64,000 bases of DNA from Babylonia areolata. Taxonomy: Eukaryota; Mollusca; Gastropoda; Neogastropoda; Buccinidae. Positions 34,291 to 45,476 of the stretch are shown here, piece after piece (the first letter of the stretch is position 1; each line of letters begins with the position of its first letter). The translations under genes and the position numbers were made by a program. The notes under the pieces are model-generated. The model ran no database searches. It worked only from the letters and a program-made list of their open reading frames with translations, and was not told the origin of the DNA. Location of the stretch: positions 3,406,405 to 3,470,404 of the forward strand of contig NC_134891.1 in assembly GCF_041734735.1 (NCBI RefSeq), read 5' to 3'.

Positions 34291-35553
34291 GATTCTTTTT
34301 ATATTGTGTGGTTTTGGAGTGGGTGCCCCTTTCTTTCTGTCTCACACTTGTGTGTGCACACAATGTCTGTTTTGTCACACATGCATACAGAATGAACCAT
34401 TTATTTGGTCACTGTTGTAGATGCGCACACATGTATACAAACACACCCTTGCGTGCAACATGCTCATGAGCACAGCATATGTGCACGCACACACACACAC
34501 ACACATACAAACGTTCTCACATACTTATTGCTGATATGTTAAACCCACATGGCCTACGCCCTTTGTGCCTTATTTTAAACAGACATGGACCCTTGTTACA
34601 TTAAATCTGTTTTTCTTTAATTTCTCAGTCTCTTTTCCCATCCGCCCATTCATTTCTGTTCTGCATGTGAGCCATTGTTTGGCCTTTTGACTTATTCTTG
34701 CATAACATAATGGCATATGATCATTAAATAACGGTTGACACGTTAATGTGGGAATATTCCCACACTACAAGGAATCAAAGAGTACATGGTTCAATTGGTT
34801 TTATCACAGTAATGATACTTATGATGACACAATGAAACTTATTGTTGCCGTAGAGCATGTACATTGTAGATAATAAACAAAATGGAAACACACGCACACA
34901 CACACAATTACAAAATCATACATATAACAAACCAAAGAATCACAAGGATTTTCTGACAATTTATTTTGACGTGCCCCACCAGTTAAATTTGGGAACTCGC
35001 ATGCCTCAAACATCAGATGAAGTAATTTCCAGCCCCATCCCAAAATACTAGTTATCCCTCATTAAACAAATGTCATCCATGATAAAAAAAAGAAAAAGGG
35101 ATAACTGAGTGGGAATCATGTCTAGGATTGGCTACTGCTGTTAAGATTCATTGCTTCGAAAGATGCTGTGGAATACAATCTAATCAGGAGAGTCGGAGTA
35201 ATTGATCAGTCATTGTATTTATCAAATCCATGACAAAACCCCAACCTGTTAACTTTAAAGTGAACAAACCCCAGTCATGTCACTGTCAACATACACACAC
35301 AAACACATACACACAATTAAAGCAACACAGTCACGCATAAACACATGCTTTGCCAACAGGTGTGGTCATATTCACATTTTCTAACATACTATTTTTAAAA
35401 CTGAAAACGGGTTCAGGCTTTGCCCCAGTCATGTCAAAGTAGTGATCAACTCATCATCCGGTTTTCAACTCAAGGAAATTGGTTTGCTAGTTTACCTCAA
35501 GTTGAATCAACTCTGGAAAAAACAGTGAACTCATCTCATACCAGGCAAACAAT
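34291..35553. other. Intergenic; nothing recognised
   Basis: Short AC tracts at about 34487-34503 and 34889-34905, otherwise unique AT-rich sequence. Confidence 0.5.
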
Positions 35554-35566
35554 GATTACATGGCTA

Positions 35567-36658
35567 CCAGCCACCGTGGTGAAGTGGTTAGCGTCGCGGA
35601 CTGACGGCTGGGAGGGCGCGGGTTCAAATCCCAGCGGAGGTGGGTTTTTTCGGCCTGTGGCCGGCTCCTACCCAGAGTTGAGTGTGCTGTGGGCTTAAAT
35701 GGGGAGACTGGGACCACACAGTCGAGTGTCATCCACTTCAAGGATGCGTCTTTGGGTGTGTTGCTCTAATTACTTGACCAACACTGCAAATGTCTGTATC
35801 TCTCGGGCCTGGTTAACGCCAGGATATCATTATGACAGGAAGCGTAGAGTACAGCCTTGTCACGCAGTCCCAAACCAAATGGACCTCCATAGCAACATCG
35901 TCATCGTCATCCTCCTCCTCCATCATCATCAATATAAACAACAGTCTCAAAGTCTGTGGCCTTTCATGCCCTGCTCTCATGGTGACCTCAGTTTCGATAC
36001 CCCTCCACTTCTGTGCTTGGGGTGAGTCCTGTCAATGTCTTAACTCACTCAGTACGGCCAGTCCTCTCTTCTCCTCTACACAGACCCCTCTGATGTCCAG
36101 TGGGTGTCTCAATGACCCAACCTTTTGCTTCCGTCGTCAGAATTGTGGTATTCTTTGTCAACATTCACCTCTTCAGTATAAGAGCCTTCCGCTTGCAATA
36201 TTTTGATGGTGGTAATTGGGGTGAAACGCTGTTAACGTCGTCTCTTTCGCCGTTCGTATGGAGAGAGTTAAGTGTCGGCAGATTCATGGGGGGCTGTTGT
36301 TTGAGGGACGCGGTGGTGGTCTCCACTCTGGGTGGGACGCTCACTCAGTCTGGCTCAGCGACTAAGCCATTATTGCCGTTAGTAGGGGGCTTAGTAGGTG
36401 GTGTCCTAAGTACGTTAAATCAGAACAGGCACCACTGAATACCACCAAAGTGACTCAGCAGCAGTGCAGGGTCTCCTCTGGTGTGTGGCCTCCTGGCGAC
36501 CTAACATCGATGGTTCCCTGCGGACTGCCGACGCTGGAACTGTGACGGACGAACCCGGGTGTGGCCGTGTATGGGGGAATCTAAATGAGCGGCGTGGGAG
36601 TAATGCCACTGAAACGGTGCAGATGATGGGGCAGCAAAAAGAAAAAAAAGAAAAAGAA
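35567..36658 (+). mobile_element. SINE-E: long tRNA-headed element, MITE inside
   Basis: The ends are set by a 13-bp target duplication, GATTACATGGCTA, at 35554-35566 and 36659-36671. The head has a tRNA-like box A (GTGGTGAAGTGGTTAGCGTC) and box B (GGGTTCAAATCCC); the tail is A-rich (AAAAAGAAAAAAAAG). Subtracting the MITE-1 insertion leaves about 864 bp, long for a tRNA-derived SINE. No open frame of note is present. Confidence 0.85.
36040..36271 (-). mobile_element. MITE-1 copy 4, inside SINE-E
   Basis: 232 bp bounded by TTAA, reverse orientation, closely matching copies 2, 3 and 5. Confidence 0.93.
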
Positions 36659-36671
36659 GATTACATGGCTA

Positions 36672-37216
36672 ATTATAAGCCTGGCTGCTTCTGTCACATT
36701 CAACCCTTGAAATCATTTTTGTTAAAAAGAGGTCTAGGTGATCATAATGTAACTGATTGATAAACCGATTTTCTTTTATCTTATTTTACATATTTCATCA
36801 TGTGAATAACCAGATAAAAATTATAAAACAAAAAAACAAAACTGTGGGTGGGTGTTGTATGTTTTATCTCATATCAGGATCAGTATAAATACGATTATAT
36901 ATTGCATTCGTGACTGAGGTTTTGTCCATTTTTCATATAATGGTTTGGGGATTTGATCGTTGGGATTTTGTCCACTGGGGTTTGTCCGTTCACTCAGTTC
37001 ATATCTTTTCACACAACAGAACACCATACTGCAGAACAGATGACGTTTTGTGCAAATCAAAACAGTAGTCTCCCTTTAGTGCACACCACCTCTCAGACGA
37101 ACACGTCTGCTTTTGGCGAGCGGTGTACTAGAAAAACTGATCCAGTGACATATTTTTACTTTTTCTTTCGCGCGCAAGAACACTCACAGGTTGCGATTAT
37201 CTTCAGCCTTAATACC
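36672..37216 (+). other. Upstream region of GOSR2
   Basis: Presumed promoter and 5' UTR. AT-rich with no TATA box at a convincing place; T-rich and CT-rich sequence at 37145-37170 precedes the ATG. No repeat recognised. Confidence 0.45.
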
Positions 37217-37582
37217 ATGGAGGGACTCTACCACCAAACTAACAGACTCATTGAAGAAGTCGGGAGAGATTTGGGACGTTATGAAAAAGCCAGCGAAGAA
37301 TCGGCCCATGTAGTAGAAAACGAAATCCGAGCACAGCTGGATCACATTATCAGCAATTGTGAACGGCTGGATATCCTTGTCAACAAGGAGCCAGTGTCCC
37401 GACGTGCTAACGCCAAAATGAGGGTGGATCAGCTGAAATATGACTGCCAACACGTGCAAGCAGCACTCAGGAATTTGCAGCACAAGAGGTTTGGTGATAG
37501 TCCCTATGCGTGTGCATGTTTGTCGCCATATGACAAGGTTATATAAGTTGTAAAAGGCTGGTTTACCTCGAGACACATCTAG

Positions 37583-37635
<53 letters not shown>

Positions 37636-37672
37636 TGTGTGAAGGGAACAGGAGTACAGTGACCAAGCACAA

Positions 37673-37716
<44 letters not shown>

Positions 37717-40700
37717 TGACTGATAAGCTGAGGAAGAGGTTTTGGCAATATCCATAAATGTTCCCCACAAGACGGAATGAGCAGTGTTCACAATAGGCGT
37801 GGACATACACTCTGTCAGTCACACAGAGGAATGGAGGGGAAGAAATGTGGATATTGCTAAGGTTTAAATTTGCCTGAGTATCATTCTAACATCTGATAAT
37901 TCAATCAGTCAATGAAACAAAATTTGTGCTTTAAGTAGATACATCATCCAATATGTTTAAAAATTAAAATCAGAATCATTTGAATTAAAGTATATTTTTA
38001 TGATGAAGGGGAAAAAATGTCAAGAAAGTGTGTAGATATTTTGAATTATTGTTTAACTTTAATTTACCATAATTTGTTACATTGGCACTGAATGGGATAA
38101 TGCTAGAGTAGTCTACAGAGGACATGGTCTCTCACACAGCGAGATGAGGTCTTTTTAGGTGATGAATGTAGTTACTTTTGCCAATATTGTATGTATTGTA
38201 TTGTTTTCACTTTCAGCAGATTTCTGTGTGTGAAATTCAGGATTCTGGTCCAGTATAGTATTATGTGTAAACCATTTTGCCACCGTGCAGTGTCAAATCC
38301 TCCACCCCCTCCTTTATGTGTATACACATACACATAGTTTAATTTTTAAAACATGTATAATTTTATAAGCACATGCACTTAATATTTTTGTTTTCCACAC
38401 ATTCATTACTCTTGACAAGTATTGCTATTAGTGTTTATTTATTACCAATACTGTTAGCAAATAAGAGTGTTGCAATAGCCAAGTGGTTTAGCAGATTGGA
38501 CTTTTAATCTTTGGGCCTTGGACTTGAATCCTAGTACTGGCGTCTGATAGCAGGGTTTCGGAAAAGTGAAAAATCCCAGAGATCCCAGGGATATTTATCT
38601 TGAATCTGGTGGTTTCCAACTCTGTATTGCTAAATACATACGAAGGCAGGCATACCTTCCTGTTTTATGGTTGATAGGTTTCTTGGCCAAGAAGTGGCAA
38701 AACTTGTATTATAAGGGAAACAACTCTTCCTTGTAGTTGATCCAGGCTTCAGACTGAACATCTGATACAGGATTATCACTCTTTTTATGTGTTTGTTCCT
38801 TACAAGTTTAGAAAGCCTCAGGGACCAGCTTGAAGAACATGCACTGTGTCATTTCCCTTTTCAAAGCATCAGGGATGCATATTTGAGAACATATGTTTAT
38901 TACTCTTGTTTAATCAAGTAAACCGCGTGTGTGGGGTGGGTGTGTGCGGGTGTGTGCTGTTTATCTGGTTATGGTTTTCCGCAATTTATCTTTATTCTTA
39001 TCTATTATAATCAATGTGCAGTATAGTAGGCTATGCTTTTAATTATATTCAAAATAATGTTTCATAATTCTTTCTGTTTTTACATTAAGAATACCAGTTA
39101 TTACCTGCAGTGTGTGGATGTATGTATGAAACGGTGTATGTGATATTTTTTACATTTGTGTCTTCATAATATTCGTAAAGGCTGTTGTTGACTTTTACAG
39201 TTATGGTCCCCATGTTGTTTACTTGTCTATGTTGTGATAATGCACCTGACCAAATTTCTCCAATTAGAGATAATAAAGTTATTCTTATTCTTATACTTAT
39301 GTGCTGTCAGAAGCCATAGAGGAAGGTAGTAGAATGGTTTAAATGTCCGTTTGCCAGTATACATAAAGTTATTCTTATTCTTAATCTTATTCTTATATTT
39401 ATGTGCTGTCAGAAGCCCCAGAGGAAGGTAGTAGAATGGTTTAAATGTCCGTGTGCCAGTACAGTGTCCCTGACATAAGTTTACATTTGGGCCAACAGCA
39501 AAGTGAGAGCTGTATTATCAATGGTTTCTCCAGTCAGTATTAAATCATTTACAGCTTAGTCTTTTGTGAAGGACTATGACTCTCAAACTAGGAGGCAAAA
39601 TTGCACTGGCTCTTAGTGTTGCAGCCTTGTGGGCTAATTGGCCTTTGGGAACCATCCCAACACCGACTGTCCTAAAACCCTCTTGGCTGAGAGAGTGGGG
39701 ACGTAACTTGGGCAAGACACTCTCCACTATAATCAAATTCTAGCCCAAATAGTCGGAACAGCAGTTGCCTCCTCTGCTGTTCTGATGGTCATAGTCGGAC
39801 ACAACTGACTGTCATATGAGGGTTTGGGTTTGATTTCTGCTCCCACCCTTTCTACCAGGTTTGACTGGAAAAATCGATGGGCGCGATAGCCGAGTGGTTA
39901 AAGCGTTGGACTGTCAATCTGAGGGTCCCGGGTTTGAATCAGTAACGGCGCCTGGTGGGTAAAGGGTGGAGATTTTTACGATCTCCCAGGTCAACATATG
40001 TGCAGACCTGCTAGTGCCTGAACCCCCTTCGTGTGTATATGCAAGCAGAAGATCAAATACGCATGTTAAAGATCCTGTAATCCATGTCAGCGTTCGGTGG
40101 GTTATGGAAACAAGAACATACCCAGCATGCACCCCCCACCCCCCGAAAACGGAGTATGGCTGCCTACATGGCAGGGTAAAAACGGTCATACATGTAAAAG
40201 CCCACTCGTGTACATACGAGTGAACGCAGAAGAAGAAGAAGAAGAAGACAGGAAAAATCAAAGTGAGTGTCTAGTGTTTTGGATGAGACGATAAACCAAA
40301 GTCCTGTGTGCAGCATGCATGTTGTGCACTGAAAAAGAACCCTTGGCAACAAAAGGGTTGTCCTGTGGCAAATTTTCTATTGAAGGAGTTCATTTTGATA
40401 GGTACGCAAATGCATGCACTCGAGGCCCAAGTGCACTGTGTTATACTGCTGGTCTTGCATCGGCCTCGCTGATGTGGTGTTGCGTGTATGGATTTGTCTG
40501 AATGTAGTGATGCCTCCTTGAGAAACTGGAACTGAAACAGAAGCCCAAGACGGATAAAGGATATCAACAGGATAACATTAGCACATTAACTTAAGTAGGG
40601 CAGCTAGAATGCCATCTTTGATTTTTTTGTGCCTTGGGATTGATTCAAACTCACAACTTTGTGAATGCAACTGGGAGCCTAGTGCACTGAATTTTTGGAG

Positions 40701-40899
40701 AGGATATGTTTCTACTGCTTTATTAATGTTGAAAATGATGAAACCTGTGTCTCAAGAAATGGTGAAAGTTGGAAGATTGACAAGAGTCTTTGGGACCTGT
40801 TCAGAATGGGTGCCCATCATCACATGATATACAGACAGGTCTTGTCAGAGTTGATAAAGAATAGTTTTACCCTTCATCTGGCAAGGGTTTTCATCCAGC

Positions 40900-40955
<56 letters not shown>

Positions 40956-41448
40956 ATACCAGCACAGATGTCCAGACTTGATTTCCAGACTTGTCTTCAT
41001 TTATGTGTGTTGTGTACATAGTTTGTGAACATCTTGTGTACATAAAATCATATCCAGTAAGCACAATATTTTATATTGGTGAAACTTAAAAAAAAAAAAT
41101 CCACTATTCACTTTTTCCAGTATTTTAGTATTTGATTATAATGCCTTTGTCCAGTACGTTGTGGAAGTATGTTTGAATGTATGTGTTATGTCCAGCACTT
41201 TTCCATATAACAAAGTTAACTGATCCATTTCATTTAACTGATCCATTTCATTTATCAGAGTTCTGGTGCAGTCAACATTTCAAACCCTCCCCATCTTCTT
41301 CCAGACACATGCTGTTTAACTGATCCATATCATTTCTCTCATTTGTGATAGATATGTATATCTCAAGTCCTGAGACCTCCACACTTTTTCTGTATAAAGG
41401 TAACTTATCCATATCAACTTAACTGATCTATATAATTTCTCTTATTTC

Positions 41449-41483
<35 letters not shown>

Positions 41484-42304
41484 AAGTCATTAGGCCTCCA
41501 GAGTTTTTCTATATTAACCGATCCATATCAGCTTAAATGATCCATATAATTTGTCTCAGTTCCAATGGATATATCTATATCTATATATATATATATACAC
41601 ATACACATATAAATATATATATATATATATATATGCATCATTGTACGTATCATTGTATGTATATATCTCAAGTCATTAGACCTTCACACCTTAATGAAGT
41701 TAACTGATCCACATCATTTATCAGAGTTCAGACTGTCAAACATCTCAGCCCCCCCCCACCCCCCCATCCCCCACCAACCCCCCCACCTTTCCCCAGACAC
41801 ATGCTGTTTAACTGATCCATATCATGTATCATAGTCCTGAAGGTCGGTATTTCAACCCTCCTCCTCCCCCCACGCCCCCTTTCCCCAGACACATGCTGTT
41901 TAACTGATCCATATCCTCCCCCCACGCCCCCTTTCCCCAGACACATGCGGTTCCAGGCAGACCAGGAGCGTGAGGCCCTGCTGAGCCGGACATTCACGAC
42001 GAATGACGCCACCTCCGTGGACATCGACCCCGCCCTCCAGCACCACACCAAGATGACCAACGCCAACTCCCGCGTCGACGAGCTGCTGGAAACAGGGTCA
42101 CACATCCTATCGAACCTTCGGGACCAGCGCGGGGCCCTGAAGGGGATTCACCGCAAGGTGCTGGACATGGCCAACACGCTGGGGCTGACGGGAACCGTCA
42201 TGCGGCTCATCGAGCGGCGCACTGCTCAGGACAAGGTGATCCTGGTGGTGGGCATGGCCATCACCTGTCTGGTCATGTACCTCGTCTGGTCCTACTTCAC
42301 CTGA
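37217..42304 (+). CDS. GOSR2: Golgi SNAP receptor complex member 2 (membrin)
   Basis: A Qb-SNARE of the ER-to-Golgi and intra-Golgi fusion complex, tail-anchored in the early secretory pathway. Exon 1 (37217-37488) encodes residues 1-90 plus two bases; exon 2 (41941-42304) completes 211 residues, against 212 in human. The alignment is co-linear, with VENEI, RVDQLKYD, LLSRTFTTND, MANTLGL and TVMRLIE shared. Residues 1-90 are the N-terminal helical region and about 130-188 the SNARE helix, with Gln153 in LRDQRGALKG the likely ionic-layer glutamine. Residues 190-210 are the single membrane anchor. The exon 1 donor, GTTTGG, is weak. The exon 2 acceptor is preceded by three near-copies of itself. 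The coding sequence looks intact; exon 2 is markedly GC-rich compared with its surroundings. Confidence 0.96.
37489..38458 (+). other. GOSR2 intron 1, first part
   Basis: CT, GT and AC microsatellites at 37585-37640 and 37678-37710, then AT-rich unique sequence with no recognised element. Confidence 0.6.
38459..38580 (+). mobile_element. Diverged SINE-A head in the GOSR2 intron
   Basis: Shares GCAATAGCCAAGTGGTTTAG and GGACTTTTAATCT with SINE-A; box B is decayed and the body is unrecognisable soon after. An old copy. Confidence 0.55.
39270..39465 (+). repeat. Two-copy tandem duplication in the GOSR2 intron
   Basis: About 95 bp repeated once: TTATTCTTATTCTTAT, TATGTGCTGTCAGAAGCC and GTAGAATGGTTTAAATGTCC. 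Confidence 0.85.
39483..39800. repeat. Interspersed repeat REP-C, copy 1
   Basis: Matches 52600-53180 across CAACAGCAAAGTGAGAG, GCACTGGCTCTTAGTG, GGGAACCATCCCA and CTGTTCTGATGGTCATAGT. The class is unknown: no terminal repeats or tail were identified. Confidence 0.7.
39876..40250 (+). mobile_element. SINE-A, full length, in the GOSR2 intron
   Basis: The head, body and (GAA)n tail are present. A 9-bp target duplication, GGAAAAATC, lies at 39867-39875 and 40251-40259. Box B carries one change (GGGTTTGAATC). Confidence 0.92.
40262..40547 (+). mobile_element. SINE-B body with family D-like 3' end
   Basis: GATGAGACGATAAACCAAAG and GGCAACAAAAGGGTTGT belong to a SINE-B-type body, and the end GATGCCTCCTTGAGAAACTG with a short ACTGAAAC tail matches family D. 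The two families therefore probably share a 3' module. It lies directly after the SINE-A copy. Confidence 0.6.
40548..41214 (+). other. GOSR2 intron, unique part with GT tract
   Basis: A T-run followed by a GT microsatellite at 40901-40954. Otherwise nothing recognised. Confidence 0.55.
41215..41940 (+). repeat. Degenerate tandem array ending at the GOSR2 exon 2 acceptor
   Basis: Units contain TTAACTGATCCATATCAT, TATC or TA microsatellite and a pyrimidine-rich run. Three units end CCAG-ACACATGC, with the AG at 41303-41304, 41795-41796 and 41887-41888, before the true site at 41939-41940. The last decoy shares at least 22 bases upstream and 8 bases downstream with the true acceptor. TA-rich runs lie at 41451-41480 and 41566-41634. 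Confidence 0.88.
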
Positions 42305-42327
42305 TCCTTCACCTCTTACAGTTGAGT

Positions 42328-43535
42328 GATAATGATGATGATGATAATAATGTACATTTATATAGCACCCTTTCTCTCTAACAGCTCAGGGTGCTTTACA
42401 TGAAAGAAAAAAGTTACAAATTACATGAATCAATCTCGACTGAATGTTTATATAGCGCCCTTTCTTTCTAAGAGCTCAGGGCGAAAAAAGAAGAAAAAAA
42501 AGAAAAAAAAAGAAGAGCTCAGGGCGCTTTACATGAAATAGAAAGTTACAAATTACATGAATCATTCATGACTGAACATTTGATTTATATAGCGCCCTTC
42601 CTCTCTAAGAGCTCAGGGTGCTTTACATGAAAGAAAAAAGTTACAAATTATATGAATCATTCATGAATGTACATTTATATAGCGCCCTTCCTCTCTAAGA
42701 GCTCAGGGTGCTTTACAGGAATGAAAAAAAGTACAAATTGCATGGAACGTTCAGGACTCTGCATTTATATAGCGCCCTCTTTCTCTCTAAGAGTTCAAGG
42801 TGCTTTACATGAAAGAAAAAAGTTACAAATTATATGAATCATTCATGGATGTTCATTTATATAGCGCCCTTTCTCTCTAAGAGCTCAGGGTGCTTCACAT
42901 GAAAGAAAAAAGTTACAAATTGCATGGAACGTTCAGGACTCTGCATTTAGATAGCGCCCTTTCTCTCTAATAAATCAAGGTGCTTTACATGAAAGGAAAA
43001 AGTTACAAATTATATGAATCATTCATGAGTATATTTATATAGCGCCCTTTCTCTCTAAGAGCTCAGGTGCTTTACATGAAAGAAAAAAGTGACAAATTAC
43101 ATGAATCGTTCACGACTACATTGATATAGGGCCCTTTCTCTCTAAGAGTTCAAGGTGCTTTACATGAAAGAAAAAAGTTACAAATTATATGAATCATTCA
43201 TGAATGTACATTTATATAGCGCCCTTTCTCTCTAAGAGCTCAGGTGCTTTACATGAAAGAAAAAATTACAAATTGCATGGAACGTTCAGGACTCTGCATT
43301 TATATAGGGCCCTTTCTCTCTAAGAGTTCAAGGTGCTTTACATGAAAGAAAAATGTTACAAATTACACGAATCATTCACGACTATATTTATATAGCGCCA
43401 TTTCTCTCTAAGAGCTCAGGGCACTTTACATGAAAGAAAAAAGTTACAAATTATATGAATCATTCATGAATGCACATTTATATAGCGCCCTTTCTCTGTA
43501 AGAGATCAGGGCGTTTTACATGAAAGAAAATGTTA
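42328..43535 (-). repeat. Satellite of about 90-bp units from a LINE 3' tail, 13 units
   Basis: Each unit holds TTATATAGCGCCCTTTCTCT and AAGAGCTCAGGGTGCTTTAC, with arms AGCGCCCT and AGGGCGCT forming a hairpin in the best units. ATATAGC-type starts recur near 42361, 42451, 42588, 42678, 42768, 42860, 42950, 43038, 43126, 43215, 43304, 43391 and 43480. Two unit types alternate (TGAATCATTCATGAATG and TGCATGGAACGTTCAGGAC). On the minus strand the array ends in an (ATT/ATC)n tail at 42328-42352. Confidence 0.9.
42969..42974 (+). terminator. Candidate GOSR2 poly(A) signal created in one satellite unit
   Basis: One unit reads CTCTAATAAATCAAGG where the others read CTCTAAGAGCTCAGGG. This gives the only canonical AATAAA I noticed on the plus strand between the GOSR2 stop and about 44400. 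Use is unproven. Confidence 0.35.
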
Positions 43536-44175
43536 CAACCCCCCTCCCTCTCTCATTCCTCATGCATACAGAGGGAGCTGACAGACATGGGGTGGTGTTG
43601 GAGAAGAAGGAAACTAAAAGCTTATAAACAGGGTTTAACTCTTTCCATACGAACGGCGAAAGGGACGACGTTAACAGCGTTTCACCCCAATTACCATCAT
43701 CAAAATATTGCAAGCGGAAGGCTCTTATACTGAAGAGGTGAATGTTGACAAAGAATACCACAATTCTGACGCTGGAAGCTAAAGGTTGGGTCATTCAGAC
43801 ACCCACTGGACATCCGAGGGGTCTGTGTAGAGGAGAAGAGAGGACTGGCCGTACTGAGTGAGTTAAAAAGATAATTTTTTAGCGAAGAGCCAAAGACAGA
43901 GTTGGAATCAGGTGCACGGATGTGATGAGGAAGGTTGCTCCAGATGTGAGGAGCAGCAAAGAGGAAAAGAACATTCACCATAGGTTCTTGTATTGATACA
44001 AGGAAGTTTCAGAATGTAACAGTTAGAAGAAGAGTGGAAAGTTCTTGAGGGAGTGTAAGCATCTATATGGTCAGAAAGATAGGTAGGTTCTATGGAGTGG
44101 AAAGCAGGATGGAAGAGGCTTGCAACTTTGTATTTAATTCTCGCTTCATTGGGGAGCCAGTGCAGCTTGAGAGTA
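43536..44175 (-). mobile_element. L2-like LINE, C-terminal coding part and 3' UTR
   Basis: The minus strand reads LHWLPNEARIKYKVASLFHP, PTYLSDHIDAYTPSRTFHSS, then after a frame change AAPHIWSNLPHHIRAPDSNS and SLKNYLF. This is the usual C-terminal order of L2-like proteins. MITE-1 copy 5 lies between the coding end and the 3' UTR. The 3' tail continues into the satellite at 42328-43535, ending about 25 bp from the GOSR2 stop. Confidence 0.82.
43635..43866 (+). mobile_element. MITE-1 copy 5, inside the L2-like LINE
   Basis: 232 bp bounded by TTAA, closely matching the other copies. Confidence 0.93.
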
Positions 44176-44381
44176 CTTGAAGTTTGGCTTATTAAGGGTA
44201 CCTGAAGTTCAGCTTACCTCGCTTGAAAGTGTCTGATGTTTGGCTCTCCGTCTGTTTTATTTTTCATTCTTTCTTTGTTTTTGTTTTTTTAATTGGCTGA
44301 CTAACTGACTGCCAGTAATGTTCTCTGCCATGTAGGGCAGCAGTGAGAGTTGCAGAGAGTCTGTTATTTCGGTTTTTTCCC

Positions 44382-44772
44382 AGACAGGCGCCATAGCCGA
44401 ATGGTTAAGGCGTTGGACTTTCGATCTTATGGTCCTGGGTTCGAATCATGGTGACGGCGCCTGGTGGGTAAAGGGTGGAGATTTTTCCGATCTCCCAGGT
44501 CAACATATGTGCAGACCTGCCAGTGCCTGAACCCCATTTGTGTGTATACGCAAGCATAAGATCAAATACGCATGTTAAAGATCCTGTAATCCATGTCAGC
44601 GTTCGGTGGGTTATGGAAACAAGAACATACCCAGCATGCACACCCCTGAAAGCGGAGTATGGCTGCCTACATGGTGGGGTAAAAACGGTCATACACGTAA
44701 AAAGCCCACTCGCGTATATACGAGTGAACGTGGGAGTTGAAGCCCTCTAACGCAGAAGAAGAAGAAGAAGAA
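44382..44772 (+). mobile_element. SINE-A, full length
   Basis: The head starts AGACAGGCGCCATAGCCG; the body and (GAA)n tail are present. An 11-bp target duplication, GGTTTTTTCCC, lies at 44371-44381 and 44773-44783. Confidence 0.93.
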
Positions 44773-44783
44773 GGTTTTTTCCC

Positions 44784-45321
44784 CCCAGGTTTCATTTCTG
44801 TTTGGGGATTCTACTGGATGGAAAATGACACAGGCGTTTTCAGCCCTGATTTTGCACTGCTTGGTCAGCTGGGCCGTTAGCAACTATGACGACGATGAGA
44901 GAGTCTGGTGTGAGTCTTTCAGGGATAGGGGGGAAGAAAGGGGTTATGTTGGTACAGGGTTGATATTTAAAAAAAAAAAAAAAAAAAAAAAAAGATTTGA
45001 AAGGAGAAAGGAATGAGTGTATAAAAGGAAAAAAAAAAGTGTGTATCTAGTCCGGAATTTCTGTGGAAGTCATTTTTTGGATCACATGATGTGTACATGG
45101 TGTAAGTTGTGCGTTTATAATCAAGTCTTTTTTTGTATGATTTTGGGGGTGTGGGTGGGAACACACAGCACTTTTCCCTAATGGATGGGCTTTAAAAATT
45201 TTTTTTCTTTTATTGATGTCGGATCTTCTTTGCATGTTTGTTGTGTTTGAGGTACTTGTGAGACTGAACATTGATTTCAGTACCCCCCCAGCACCTTCCT
45301 CCCCAGTTCCACCCACACCAT

Positions 45322-45403
<82 letters not shown>

Positions 45404-45476
45404 ACAATTTTACAAGACGTGATATCTATTGTATTACACACACACACAGCCCAACCCTACCTGTATGGTCTTGCCT
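44784..45476. other. Non-coding with A-run and (AC)n
   Basis: An A-run at about 44970-44993 and a long (AC)n tract at about 45320-45398. The rest is unique sequence with no coding support. Confidence 0.6.
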
